A stretch of 64,000 bases of DNA from Clostridiales bacterium (GTDB taxonomy: Bacteria > Bacillota > Clostridia > Oscillospirales > Acutalibacteraceae), in NCBI GenBank assembly GCA_018364155.1, contig JAGZMM010000005.1, positions 124,001 to 188,000 of the forward strand, given 5' to 3'. The position numbers and the translations under genes were made by a program. Positions 32,917 through 41,339 of this stretch are shown one piece after another; position 1 is the stretch's first letter; each line of letters starts with the position of its first letter. Below the pieces are notes generated by a model. It saw nothing but the letters and a program-made list of their open reading frames with translations. It was not told the DNA's origin and ran no database searches.

Positions 32917-33303
32917 ATGCGAATCATCGACTTGACCGTCGAGGGAGATGCCCCCGTTCCCTCCGATCTTATTGCCGGCCAAACAGGAGAACATCAGGAT
33001 ACGGCGCTGACCATAACTCTGCCGGAGGAATGGGCGGACTTTACCTGTACCTTCCGGTTTTACATTCCCAGTCAAAATAAGCATTACCAGACCCTGCCGT
33101 TGACCGAGCCGGTTTCTTTTCTGCTGCCTCAGGCCCTGATGATGGCTGGAAAGCTGCTCGTTTACCTGGATGCCCGGAAGGATCATGTGGTTCATCGAAC
33201 CCGTGCGGCTACCCTTTGGGTAGAAGAATCTCCCGATTGGTGCGGTGCAATGGAGCTGACTGCCGATTCCTATGAAGGGCTGGTTGAAGCAGCATCCCGG
33301 TAG
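32917..33303 (+). CDS. Stand-alone copy of the fibre attachment domain
   Basis: A 128-residue protein (MRIIDLTVEGDAPVPSDLI) that aligns over nearly its whole length with residues 1-115 of the collagen-like fibre at 31415, sharing DxLAGQTGEHxDT, LTEPVSxLLP, GKLxVxLxA and SPDW positions. It stops before any shaft or collagen repeat. It is either a truncated second fibre, a remnant of fibre exchange, or an adaptor that fills baseplate sites. Start ATG 32917 behind AAGAGGTGAC. Confidence 0.75.
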   Translation: MRIIDLTVEGDAPVPSDLIAGQTGEHQDTALTITLPEEWADFTCTFRFYIPSQNKHYQTLPLTEPVSFLLPQALMMAGKLLVYLDARKDHVVHRTRAATLWVEESPDWCGAMELTADSYEGLVEAASR

Positions 33304-33345
33304 GAATTTGTAAAAGTCCCAACTAAACGGCATATTAAAAGGCAA

Positions 33346-33404
33346 CATGCCCTCATGGCGGCATGTCCATACCCTCTACTCGCCGCATGCCATATCGGCG
33401 GCAT
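33346..33404. repeat. Two palindromic units 40 bases apart after the tail operon
   Basis: ATGCC-N8-GGCAT occurs at 33347-33364 and again at 33387-33404, exactly 40 bases apart; both end in GGCGGCAT. The first extends to CATGCC/GGCATG. No gene covers 33304-33781. It may be a protein-binding pair or a recombination scar. Confidence 0.5.
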
Positions 33405-33530
33405 AGAGATTTTGACAGCCGCAATTGAGTACGCGCATGGTCCACGTCCATGCGGCTTCCCTGGTACCCCGGTCTTTCCGATTCGTACAAGACCGAAGCT
33501 TGCTTCCATGAAATACAGAGCCATTCTGGA

Positions 33531-33570
33531 GAAGGCCAAGCGCAAAAACAGCGCTTGGCCTTCTTTTCCT
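33531..33570 (+). terminator. Terminator of the tail operon
   Basis: GAAGGCCAAGCGC pairs perfectly with GCGCTTGGCCTTC over AAAAACA, then TTTTCCT. Confidence 0.92.
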
Positions 33571-33685
33571 GTCTTGGAAAGCACAGTAGGATACCAATAG
33601 AGTTCCTCGGTATGACGTTTCAGGAAAAAGGAGCGGGCAGGAAGGGCACTTCTCGCCGCCATTGGCTTTGCAGAGTTTCACGAGA

Positions 33686-33727
33686 CAGACGAAGCCTAAG
33701 TTATTTTTAAGGTTCGTCTGCTATACT
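33686..33727 (+). promoter_or_regulatory. Inverted repeat abutting the -10 of the ABC exporter operon
   Basis: CAGACGAAGCCTAA (33686-33699) and TTAAGGTTCGTCTG (33707-33720) match as inverted copies at 12 of 14 positions, separated by 7 bases. One base later is TATACT (33722-33727). The -35 region is poor, and the palindrome covers it, as expected for an activator or repressor site. Confidence 0.6.
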
Positions 33728-33781
33728 GCCAAAAAACAGCTGCAAAGCCAGAACATTACCAGGGAAAGGAAAATCTATGCT

Positions 33782-35401
33782 ATGTATGTAGTGAAAAACG
33801 CACTCAAATGCATCGGGCGTTCCAAAGGGAGAAACATCTTGATCGGCATCATTGTGCTGGTCATTTCCGTTTCCGCCTGTATCGGCCTGTCCATCCGTCA
33901 GGCGGCGGAAAGCGCCAAAGAGGAAAGTCTGAACGGCCTAAGCGTGACCGCAACCATTTCGGTGGACCGCCGGTCCATGATGCAGGAAATGCAAGAAAGC
34001 GGCGGATTCGATCCGTCCAGCTTCCAAGCGGATATGAGCGAGCGAAACGAGCTTTCCGTAGAGGAAATGCAGGTATATGCGGCCGCTGAGTCCGTGAGCG
34101 GTTTTACCTATACCCTCACCGCCACTCTTAACGGCGGCGACGATCTTGAAGCGGTTACCACCTCCGATTCCACCCAGGAAGAACAGACTAGCACGGCCAA
34201 CGAGATGCCCGGAGGATTTGGCATGGAATTCGGTGGTATGGGCGGTGGAATGATGGGCGGGGGACCCATGGGTACCCAGGGAGACTTCACCGTAGTTGGA
34301 TACAGCGGCGAGGACGCCATGACCGATTTTCTAAACGGCACCTGTACCCTGACCGAAGGAACCATGTTTGAAGAAGGCACACAAGCGGCCGACTGCATCA
34401 TTTCCGACGAGCTTGCCATCTATAACGATCTGGCCGTAGGGGATACCATCATTGTCGAAAATCCCAATCTGGAAGGAGAAACCTACACGCTGACGGTGAC
34501 GGGTATTTATGAGAACAGCGCTTCCACTGCCGCCAGCGGCGGATTTATGCGGGGCTTTTCCACCTCCAGTGACCCTGCCAACGCCATTTATATGAGCTAT
34601 CCGGCCCTCAAGAGTATGGTGGATACGTCCGCCGCCAACGCCCAGACCCAGACGGACGAAACCACCGGGATGGAAAGCTCCACAGCCGTGCGCGCATCGG
34701 CGGCGGGAACGTATTCCTTCGCGGATGTGGAAGCCTACGAGCAGTTTGAAGAGGAAGCGCGGGCTATGGGCCTGTCCGATTCCTATACCATTACCTCTTC
34801 TGACCTGACTGCCTTTGAGAACAGCCTGGTTCCGCTGGAAAACCTGAGCACCATGGCCGGGTATTTCCTCTTGGTAGTGCTGGCCATAGGAGCGGTTATT
34901 CTGATCGTACTCAATATTTTTAATGTCCGGGAACGCAAGTATGAGGTGGGGGTCCTCACCGCCATCGGCATGAAGAAAAGCAAGGTAGCCATGCAGTTTT
35001 TGTGCGAAATCTTTGTGGTCACCCTTGCAGCGGTGGTGATCGGCGCGGGAATCGGCGCGGTGAGCTCGGTCCCGGTCACCAATTCCCTGTTGCAAAACCA
35101 AATTCAGTCCCAGCAGAGCACGAATGAGCAGAGAGAAATGAATTTCGGCCGGGGCGGTGGCTTCGACATGGAAAATATAGGAGCGCCACCGTCCATGGAA
35201 GGGTTGGAAATGCCTTCGGATGAACTGGGCATCATAGGACCGATGCAAAATTATGTCAGTGAAATCAGTTCCGCTATGAACGTTGCGGTTCTCTTCCAGT
35301 TGCTGGCCATCGGCGTGCTGCTTACGCTGCTGGCAAGCGTGGTGTCCATGATCTTCATTATGCGGTACGAGCCGCTGAAAATACTCGCCAACCGTGACTA
35401 A
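33782..35401 (+). CDS. ABC transporter permease of the MacB/FtsX type with Met/Gly-rich external domain
   Basis: A 539-residue membrane protein: one helix near residues 20-40 (NILIGIIVLVISVSACIGLS), a large external domain (about 45-355), and three C-terminal helices (about 360-385, 410-435, 500-525), the FtsX/MacB plan used for peptide or lipid export without transport through a classical channel. The external domain has a segment with MEFGGMGGGMMGGGPMG, and the loop before the last helix has FGRGGGFDMENIG, unusual for the family. I start at ATG 33782. It is coupled with the ATPase gene 14 bases downstream. Confidence 0.88.
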   Translation: MYVVKNALKCIGRSKGRNILIGIIVLVISVSACIGLSIRQAAESAKEESLNGLSVTATISVDRRSMMQEMQESGGFDPSSFQADMSERNELSVEEMQVYAAAESVSGFTYTLTATLNGGDDLEAVTTSDSTQEEQTSTANEMPGGFGMEFGGMGGGMMGGGPMGTQGDFTVVGYSGEDAMTDFLNGTCTLTEGTMFEEGTQAADCIISDELAIYNDLAVGDTIIVENPNLEGETYTLTVTGIYENSASTAASGGFMRGFSTSSDPANAIYMSYPALKSMVDTSAANAQTQTDETTGMESSTAVRASAAGTYSFADVEAYEQFEEEARAMGLSDSYTITSSDLTAFENSLVPLENLSTMAGYFLLVVLAIGAVILIVLNIFNVRERKYEVGVLTAIGMKKSKVAMQFLCEIFVVTLAAVVIGAGIGAVSSVPVTNSLLQNQIQSQQSTNEQREMNFGRGGGFDMENIGAPPSMEGLEMPSDELGIIGPMQNYVSEISSAMNVAVLFQLLAIGVLLTLLASVVSMIFIMRYEPLKILANRD

Positions 35402-35415
35402 AGGAGGGAATTGCA

Positions 35416-36090
35416 GTGTCTATTTTAAAGCTGGAAAACGTGTGCTTTTCCTATGGGACGAAAACCGTTCTGGAAGGGATTTCTTATGAATTTGAGAAGG
35501 GTAAAATGTACGCGGTGGTGGGAAAATCCGGCGCGGGAAAAACCACGCTTCTCTCGGTTCTCTCAGGCCTCGCGTCTCCTGGAAGTGGGACCATTACCTA
35601 TAACGGCGAGGATATCCGCAAGATTGACAAATACCGCTTTCGCAGCAAATACATCGGCGTGATTTTCCAGAGCTTTAATCTTCTCACAAAGTTTACCGCT
35701 CTTGAAAACGTAGAGCTGTCCATGGACATTGCTGGCGTCAAGGGCAAGACCAAGGAAAAAAGGGAACAGGCCATGGCTCTTTTGTCCAGCGTAGGGCTGG
35801 ACGAGGACGAGGCCAATCGCCGAATCTTGAAATTATCCGGCGGCCAGCAGCAGCGGGTGGCCATTGCCCGGGCCTTGTCCTATAACCCGGACGTAATCTT
35901 GGCCGACGAGCCTACCGGGAACCTAGACGGGGAAACGCAGAAGGAAATCATGGAGATTTTCCGGGAGCTGGCCGAACAGGGAAAGTGCGTCATTCTGGTC
36001 AGCCATTCGCCGGAGGTGGCGAGAGCCTGTGACGAAATCTATGAGTTAAAACGCACGCAGAGAGAAAGGCCAAAAAAGACTGCCGTATAG
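35416..36090 (+). CDS. ABC transporter ATP-binding protein (LolD/MacB class)
   Basis: A 224-residue ATPase with Walker A GKSGAGKTT near residues 37-45, Q-loop FQSFNLL, signature LSGGQQQRVAIARAL, Walker B VILADEPTGNLD and H-loop VSHSPE. Starts at GTG 35416 with GGAGGG upstream. It energises the permease encoded just before it. In such pairs the substrates are often antimicrobial peptides or cell-surface lipids; a linked two-component system is not adjacent here. Confidence 0.95.
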   Translation: MSILKLENVCFSYGTKTVLEGISYEFEKGKMYAVVGKSGAGKTTLLSVLSGLASPGSGTITYNGEDIRKIDKYRFRSKYIGVIFQSFNLLTKFTALENVELSMDIAGVKGKTKEKREQAMALLSSVGLDEDEANRRILKLSGGQQQRVAIARALSYNPDVILADEPTGNLDGETQKEIMEIFRELAEQGKCVILVSHSPEVARACDEIYELKRTQRERPKKTAV

Positions 36091-36100
36091 CCGGCGCAGT

Positions 36101-36155
36101 GCCATAGAAAAAGAAGCCCGCGGAAATATTTTCCGCGGGCTTCTTTTTCTATGGC
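36101..36155. terminator. Perfect 26-bp palindromic bidirectional terminator
   Basis: The left arm (36101-36126) and the right arm (36130-36155) are exact inverted copies around TAT. It contains AAAAAGAAGCCCGCGGAAA and its mirror, so each side has a T run for one direction. The right arm holds the last codons and stop of the minus-strand YbaK gene. Confidence 0.92.
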
Positions 36156-36625
36156 ATCAGCAGGTCCCCAAAGGAACCGCCGATTAGATCTTTTAAATCC
36201 GTTGGCTTTAGTTCCACCTGAAAACCGATTTTTCCGGCGCTGACCAAAAACCGGTCCAAGGGTTCGGCGGATGCGTCGATCACCGTGGGATACTGCTTTT
36301 TCATGCCCACTGGGCTGCATCCGCCCCGGATGTAGCCGGTGACCTTGTTGATATCCTTAACGTGGATCATCTCCACCGCCTTTTCTCCCACCGCTTTGGC
36401 CGCCTTTTTCAAGTCCAGCTCTTCGGCCACCGGAATGACGAACACAAAGTACCCCCCGGACCTGCCCTTGGTCACCAAGGTTTTGTAAACAAGCGCTACC
36501 GGCCAGCCGATCTTGCCAGCTACCGTGACCCCATCCACCGCGTCTCCTGGCGGATAGCTGTGCATCACATAAGGTACCTTGTTTTTCTCCAGAATGCGCA
36601 TGGCGTTGGTTTTGCATTCCGCCAT
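36149..36625 (-). CDS. ybaK: Cys-tRNA(Pro) deacylase, YbaK/EbsC family
   Basis: A 158-residue trans-editing protein that hydrolyses Cys-tRNA(Pro) made in error by prolyl-tRNA synthetase. The catalytic-pocket Lys lies in ALVYKTLVTKG, and VTGYIRGGCSPVGMKKQYP is the family's GGxSP-type block. Length is normal. It starts at ATG 36625, 26 bases downstream of mutL on the same strand. Its 3' end is embedded in the palindromic terminator shared with the ABC operon. Confidence 0.93.
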   Translation of the reverse strand: MAECKTNAMRILEKNKVPYVMHSYPPGDAVDGVTVAGKIGWPVALVYKTLVTKGRSGGYFVFVIPVAEELDLKKAAKAVGEKAVEMIHVKDINKVTGYIRGGCSPVGMKKQYPTVIDASAEPLDRFLVSAGKIGFQVELKPTDLKDLIGGSFGDLLMP

Positions 36626-36650
36626 GAGTCTCCCGCCTTTCTTTTTTTGC

Positions 36651-38576
36651 TTATGGAATCCGGCCGAACTGCTTTTCCAGCTGCTTCTTCGTCAGCCGTA
36701 CCGCCACCGGCCGCCCGTGGGGACAATGGCGCACGTCTTCTTTGAGCGTGCGCTTGGCAAGGTCGTACAGCTCCTGTGGATTCGAGTGGTCCCCAGCCTT
36801 GATTGCTGCCCGGCAGGCCACCGAATGGTACACCCATTCCAATCGCTCCGGAGTTAAGTCCTTGACATTTTTTGAAAGCTTCCCAGCAATCTCCGCCACC
36901 AGGTCCCCCGCGTCCTGCCCGTCCATCTGCAATGGGGCGGAGCGAACCAGAACCGCACCGGCGCCGAAGTCTTCGGTTTCAAATCCCAGCGAGGAAAGGG
37001 TATCCAGGTTTTCGAGCGCCGCTGCGTAGCTTTCCCGGTCCAGCGTTACCGTCACCGGGGTGAGCAGAAGCTGCGGGGTCAGCTGTGCTTGGGACTTGAT
37101 GCGTTCGTAAAGAAGGCGCTCGTGGGCGGCGTGTTTGTCGATCAGGAGAAGCTCGTCGTCGCACTCGAGCAGGATGTACGTGGAAAAGGCCTCCCCAATC
37201 AGACGGATCTCCCGGGCAAAGGGCGTCTTGTCGTTCGACGCAGGCTCTTTGCTGGGCGCCACAGGCGGGTTTGCCGGCTGTTTTGGAGTGGACGGCGCTA
37301 AAGGTTCCTTTGGCGCCTCTTCTTCCACCACAATGTCCCACCCCGGATTCCTCGGCGCCGCAGGCGGCGCGGGAGCTTTTGGGATGGATGGGATGGAAAC
37401 GATAGGCGAAGAGGTGTAAACAAGGTCCGCCGGAGCCTGGAGGACCGCCCGGTCAACGCTGCGCTTTGGAGGGGGCGCCTTGGCTGAAGCCGGAGAAGGA
37501 GAAAGGGTCAATTGCTGGGCAGTTTCGGCTTTAGGGGTCCGAACCAGCTTTGCAACCTGGCTCAAGTCGATTTCCTGGGCGGGCGCATCGGCTCCTAGTG
37601 CATTTTTGCAGGCATGATAGACCGCGTCGAAAATCGGGCGCTCGTTGACAAAGCGGACCTCGATCTTCGCGGGATGGACATTTACGTCCACAAGGCCGAG
37701 ATTCAGTTCAATGTTGAGCACACAGGCGGGAAACTTACCCACCATAACGCTCCCCTTACAGGCTTCCTCCAGGGCCACCGCCGCCGTACGGGTGCGCACG
37801 TACCGGCCGTTGATAAAGAAGCTCTGCATGCTGCGGTTGGGTCGGGATGCGGAAGGCTTGCTGATGTAACCGGATACCTTCACCCCATTTAGGGAATAAT
37901 CCACCGGCAGAAGGCCCTGGGCAAACTGCCGGCCGAACACCGCATGGATAGCGGAGAGAAGCTTGCCGTCTCCCGGCGTCATCCGTTCCTGCTTGCCGTC
38001 CCGGATGAACTTCACCGACACCTCCGGATGGGACAGGGCAATCCGGTCCACCGCCGAGGCCACGGCGTTTGCCTCCGATACGTCCTTTTTGAGAAACTTC
38101 ATACGTGCTGGAGTGTTATAAAACAAGTCCCGCACTAAGATGGTGGTGCCTTTGGGGCAGCCCGCGTCCTCCAGCAGGGTTTCCTCCCCGCCATCGATGC
38201 AGTAGCGGGTGCCGATAGGCTCCTCCAAAGGGCGGGTAATCAGCTCCACATGGGCTACCGCCGCCACCGAGGCCAGCGCCTCCCCGCGAAAGCCCAGAGT
38301 GGAGATGGCGTCCAGGTCGCTTTCCTTATATACCTTGCTGGTGGCGTGGCGCAGAAAGGCAGTGGGCACGTCCTCCCGGGCGATGCCGCAGCCGTTGTCG
38401 GTGACGCGGATGTAGCGCACGCCGCCGTTTTTGATTTCCACCGTCACAGCGGTGGCGCCTGCGTCGATGCAGTTTTCCACCAGCTCCTTGACCACCGAGC
38501 AGGGCCGTTCCACCACCTCGCCCGCGGCAATGAGCTCAGCGACTTTTTTGTCCAATAAACGAATGCGTTTAGCCAA
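36651..38576 (-). CDS. mutL: DNA mismatch repair protein MutL
   Basis: A 641-residue protein. The N-terminal GHKL ATPase shows ELVENCIDAGAT, DNGCGIAREDVPTAF, HATSK and GFRGEALAS. A Pro/Ala-rich linker spans about 340-445. The C-terminal endonuclease/dimer domain has DKHAAHERLLYE (the DQHAxxExxxxE metal motif with Q changed to K), ACRAAIKAG and CPHGRP, so it is the nicking type found in bacteria without MutH. It lies 12 bases after the cysteine desulfurase gene. MutS is not adjacent in this window. Confidence 0.97.
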   Translation of the reverse strand: MAKRIRLLDKKVAELIAAGEVVERPCSVVKELVENCIDAGATAVTVEIKNGGVRYIRVTDNGCGIAREDVPTAFLRHATSKVYKESDLDAISTLGFRGEALASVAAVAHVELITRPLEEPIGTRYCIDGGEETLLEDAGCPKGTTILVRDLFYNTPARMKFLKKDVSEANAVASAVDRIALSHPEVSVKFIRDGKQERMTPGDGKLLSAIHAVFGRQFAQGLLPVDYSLNGVKVSGYISKPSASRPNRSMQSFFINGRYVRTRTAAVALEEACKGSVMVGKFPACVLNIELNLGLVDVNVHPAKIEVRFVNERPIFDAVYHACKNALGADAPAQEIDLSQVAKLVRTPKAETAQQLTLSPSPASAKAPPPKRSVDRAVLQAPADLVYTSSPIVSIPSIPKAPAPPAAPRNPGWDIVVEEEAPKEPLAPSTPKQPANPPVAPSKEPASNDKTPFAREIRLIGEAFSTYILLECDDELLLIDKHAAHERLLYERIKSQAQLTPQLLLTPVTVTLDRESYAAALENLDTLSSLGFETEDFGAGAVLVRSAPLQMDGQDAGDLVAEIAGKLSKNVKDLTPERLEWVYHSVACRAAIKAGDHSNPQELYDLAKRTLKEDVRHCPHGRPVAVRLTKKQLEKQFGRIP

Positions 38577-38588
38577 TCGGGCACCTCC

Positions 38589-39725
38589 TTATGATCGTCG
38601 GGCCAGCCGGTTCATCCCGTCCAAAACCCCTTCCACGAAAGCGTCCACGTCCTCGATCGTGTTCTCCCGGCTGAAACTTACCCGTAGCGCGCCATCCACC
38701 CGGTCGTCCGCGAGACATTGGGCCGAGAGAATCCGGCTGTGCTTCCCCTTCGAGCAGGCCGAACCGCTGGACACGGAAATGCCCCTGGCGGCCAGGTGAT
38801 GCAGCATGGTTTCCGAGCGAATGCCCTCCACCGACAGGTTGACGATATACGCAACCGCGTCGGCAGGGGAATTGAAGGAAATGCCGGGAATGCTGCGAAG
38901 CTTTTCATACAGATGATCTTTGAGCCGGGCGGTGTGCTCCAAAAACACGCTGCCGGGGCCCAGAGCTTCCACCGCCGCGCCGAACCCTGCGATCAGGGCG
39001 GACGCCTCGGTTCCCGGGCGAAGCCCCTGCTCCTGGGAGCCGCCGAAGGTGCGCGGCTCGATGCGCACCCCCTTGCGGATGTAAAGCGCACCGGTTCCCT
39101 TGGGACCGTGGATTTTATGGGCGGAAATCGTTACCAGGTCCGCTCCCAGGGAGGCCGGCTTGCAGGGAAGCTTTCCAAAGGCCTGAACCGCGTCGCAGTG
39201 AAGCAGGGCGGGAGCGCCGGCCCGCTTGATGGCCTTGGCCGCCGTCTCCACCGGCAGACGTGCGCCGGTTTCATTATTGACGAGCATCATGCTCACCAAA
39301 ATGGTGTCCGGTGTTACCGCGTCGAACACCGCTTGAGCGGGGATGTTCCCCATTTCGTCCGGCTCTAGGAACATCACCTCAAACCCTTGCTTTTGCAGCT
39401 GCAAGGCTGGCTCGTAGACCGACGGGTGCTCGATGCGGGTGGTGACGATCCGGTTTCCAAGCCGCTTTCGTGCCGCCGCCGCGCCGAACAAAGCCAGATT
39501 GTTCGCCTCCGTCCCGCCGGAGGTGAACAGGATCTCCCGCTGGTTGCACCCCAACACCTTGGCGAGCGCCTGCCGGGCGTGGCTGAGCTCCCGTTCGGCG
39601 GCGGCTCCCATGGCGTGGAGGGAGGAGGGGTTTGCATAGGTTTCACACAAAAGCCGCCGCACCGCCTCGGCCGCCTGGGAGCAGACCTTTGTGGTGGCGC
39701 TGTTGTCCAGATAAATGTCCTTCAA
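38589..39725 (-). CDS. Cysteine desulfurase (IscS/NifS type)
   Basis: A 378-residue PLP enzyme that takes sulfur from cysteine for Fe-S clusters or tRNA thiolation. PLP Lys lies in ISAHKIHGPKG, the active Cys in SGSACSKGKHS, and LDNSATTK is at the N-terminus. The start is TTG 39725 with GGAGGGG six bases upstream, giving the family N-terminus LKDIYLDNSA; the longer open frame upstream is not conserved. It leads an operon with mutL and ybaK. No iscU is next to it; the NifU-like gene at 10550 is far away. It could also serve MnmA (62443). Confidence 0.93.
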   Translation of the reverse strand: MKDIYLDNSATTKVCSQAAEAVRRLLCETYANPSSLHAMGAAAERELSHARQALAKVLGCNQREILFTSGGTEANNLALFGAAAARKRLGNRIVTTRIEHPSVYEPALQLQKQGFEVMFLEPDEMGNIPAQAVFDAVTPDTILVSMMLVNNETGARLPVETAAKAIKRAGAPALLHCDAVQAFGKLPCKPASLGADLVTISAHKIHGPKGTGALYIRKGVRIEPRTFGGSQEQGLRPGTEASALIAGFGAAVEALGPGSVFLEHTARLKDHLYEKLRSIPGISFNSPADAVAYIVNLSVEGIRSETMLHHLAARGISVSSGSACSKGKHSRILSAQCLADDRVDGALRVSFSRENTIEDVDAFVEGVLDGMNRLARRS

Positions 39726-39866
39726 GCAAAACCCCTCCGTCAAACGTCGAATTTTATCTATTATACTCCAATTTCTCCGTTTTCGCAACGCGGGAAAGGA
39801 CCATGCAGACGCAGGAGAGCCTTCTTTGTGAATGGACGTAATTCGACGCAATCCGCCTTGCCCCGG

Positions 39867-39895
39867 TTGACGGAACGAGCGATTCATTATAGAAT
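39867..39895 (+). promoter_or_regulatory. Promoter of the DUF1015 gene
   Basis: TTGACG (39867-39872), 17-base spacer, TAGAAT (39890-39895). Confidence 0.78.
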
Positions 39896-39965
39896 AAAAT
39901 CATAGAGCGCTGCGCATCCTGCGGCCGCAGCGCAACCCGGACAAATCTGCCGCATGGAGAAATGG

Positions 39966-41255
39966 ATGAAAACGATGGCGCAAATTAAGGCATTTCGTGG
40001 GCTGCGGTTCAACACTGCCAAAGCAGGAGACATTGGGTCTCTCACCTGCCCGCCCTATGACATCATCAGCGAAGAGCAGCGCAAAGCTTATCTGGAGGCA
40101 AATCCCCACAACGTCATCCGTTTGGAGCTGCCCCGGGAGGGGGAGGACCCCTACCAGGAGGCTGGCCGAGTGCTGGACGAGTGGAAGCAAGAAGGTATCC
40201 TCAAGCGCGACGAGAAGGAAAGCCTCTACATCTATGAGGAGGAATTCACCGTCAAAGGCGTGACCCGCAAGGTCAAAGGGGTCATCTGTTTGGTTAAGCT
40301 CACTCCCTTCTCAGAAGGCGTGGTGCTGCCCCATGAATTCACTCTGAGCAAGGCGAAGACCGACCGGTATAACTTGATGAAGTCCACCTTCTGCAATTTC
40401 AGCCAGATTTATTCGTTATATATGGACGATGGGAATACCCGCATTCTTCTGGATTCCCAGTCGGCCGGAGCCCCGGCCCAAGAGTTCACCGATGAAAGCG
40501 GCGTAACCCACCGGCTGTGGCTGGTGACCGACCCGGCGGTTTTGGCGGTGCTCAGCCGCCAGTTTGCCGACCGCAAGCTTTACATTGCCGACGGCCATCA
40601 CCGGTACGAGACGGCCCTCAAGTTCCGGGACGATTGCCGGGAAAAGGGGCTGAGCAAGCCCGGGGACGGGACGGACTATGTGATGATGATGCTGGTGGAC
40701 ATGGCCCATCCGGGACTTGTGGTGTTCCCCACCCACCGGCTGGTGCGGGACCTGCCCGACTTTGACCCTGCCGCGGCGCTTGAGAAGTGTAAAGAGTACT
40801 TCGAGGTTTCACCCCGCCCGTCTTTGGCCACCTTGGATGACGAGCTCACTGCCCTCTACGACGCAGGCAAAAAAGCCTTCGGCTTTTACGATGGAGGGGA
40901 AGGCTGGACCCTGCTTACCTTAAAGGACACCTCGGTGATGGACCAGTTGCTCCCCGACGTTAGCCCCGCTTCCCGCACGCTGGACGTGACGGTGCTGCAC
41001 ACCCTGGTTCTCGAGCGGCTTTTTGGCATTGACAAGGAAAACATGCAAAACCAGAAAAACCTAACCTATGTCAAGCTGGAAAAAGAGGCCGTTGACGCGG
41101 TACGCAAGGGAGAGGCCCAGTGCGCCTTCCTGTTAAATCCCACCCGAGTGACTGAAATCCGGGACGTGGCGGCGGCCGGCGAGAAAATGCCGCAGAAATC
41201 CACTTATTTTTACCCGAAGCTCATTACTGGGCTGGTGATGAACGAGCTGCGGTAA
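39966..41255 (+). CDS. DUF1015-family protein
   Basis: A 429-residue cytosolic protein of a widespread family. It begins with AQIKAFRGLRFN and contains the block CPPYDIISEEQR and the histidine-rich signature YIADGHHRYETAL. No established reaction is known to me; some relatives in the ParB/sulfiredoxin-like superfamily phosphorylate free serine, so a small-molecule kinase is a possibility but unproven. Three ATGs are in frame (39954, 39966, 39975); 39966 has GGAGA at the best spacing. Monocistronic with terminator at 41304. Confidence 0.85.
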   Translation: MKTMAQIKAFRGLRFNTAKAGDIGSLTCPPYDIISEEQRKAYLEANPHNVIRLELPREGEDPYQEAGRVLDEWKQEGILKRDEKESLYIYEEEFTVKGVTRKVKGVICLVKLTPFSEGVVLPHEFTLSKAKTDRYNLMKSTFCNFSQIYSLYMDDGNTRILLDSQSAGAPAQEFTDESGVTHRLWLVTDPAVLAVLSRQFADRKLYIADGHHRYETALKFRDDCREKGLSKPGDGTDYVMMMLVDMAHPGLVVFPTHRLVRDLPDFDPAAALEKCKEYFEVSPRPSLATLDDELTALYDAGKKAFGFYDGGEGWTLLTLKDTSVMDQLLPDVSPASRTLDVTVLHTLVLERLFGIDKENMQNQKNLTYVKLEKEAVDAVRKGEAQCAFLLNPTRVTEIRDVAAAGEKMPQKSTYFYPKLITGLVMNELR

Positions 41256-41303
41256 CGGAAAATGGATACTTTGCCGTGCCCTTTTGGGCAGCAGAAAAAT
41301 TGA

Positions 41304-41339
41304 AAAAAGGCGGCGCGAATATTTCGCGCCGCCTTTTTT
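41304..41339. terminator. Bidirectional terminator
   Basis: AAAAGGCGGCGCGAA and TTCGCGCCGCCTTTT form a perfect stem over TAT, with T runs in both directions. It ends the DUF1015 gene and lies downstream of the nucleotidyltransferase gene. Confidence 0.92.

Larger units (their letters stand above)
22130..33570 (+). mobile_element. Domesticated siphovirus-type tail locus (F-type tailocin candidate)
   Basis: The repressor, one strong operon promoter, scaffold-like, connector/minor-capsid-like, tail tube, chaperone pair, Com-like, tape measure, hub and fibre genes, and a terminator at 33531 form one module. Missing are terminase, portal, capsid protease, major capsid, integrase, replication and endolysin genes. 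Both sides are ordinary chromosomal genes. Open frames, translational coupling and the frameshift signal are intact, which argues for selection and not decay. By layout it resembles Listeria monocins. A defective prophage is the alternative. Confidence 0.75.

Noticed and set aside
31415..33303. Diversity-generating retroelement acting on the duplicated fibre domain
   Set aside because: No reverse transcriptase, template repeat or adenine-biased copy is visible; the two copies differ at all bases, not only A.
33270..33662. 130-codon minus-strand frame after the tail operon
   Set aside because: It is read through the operon terminator and palindromes and has no start signals.
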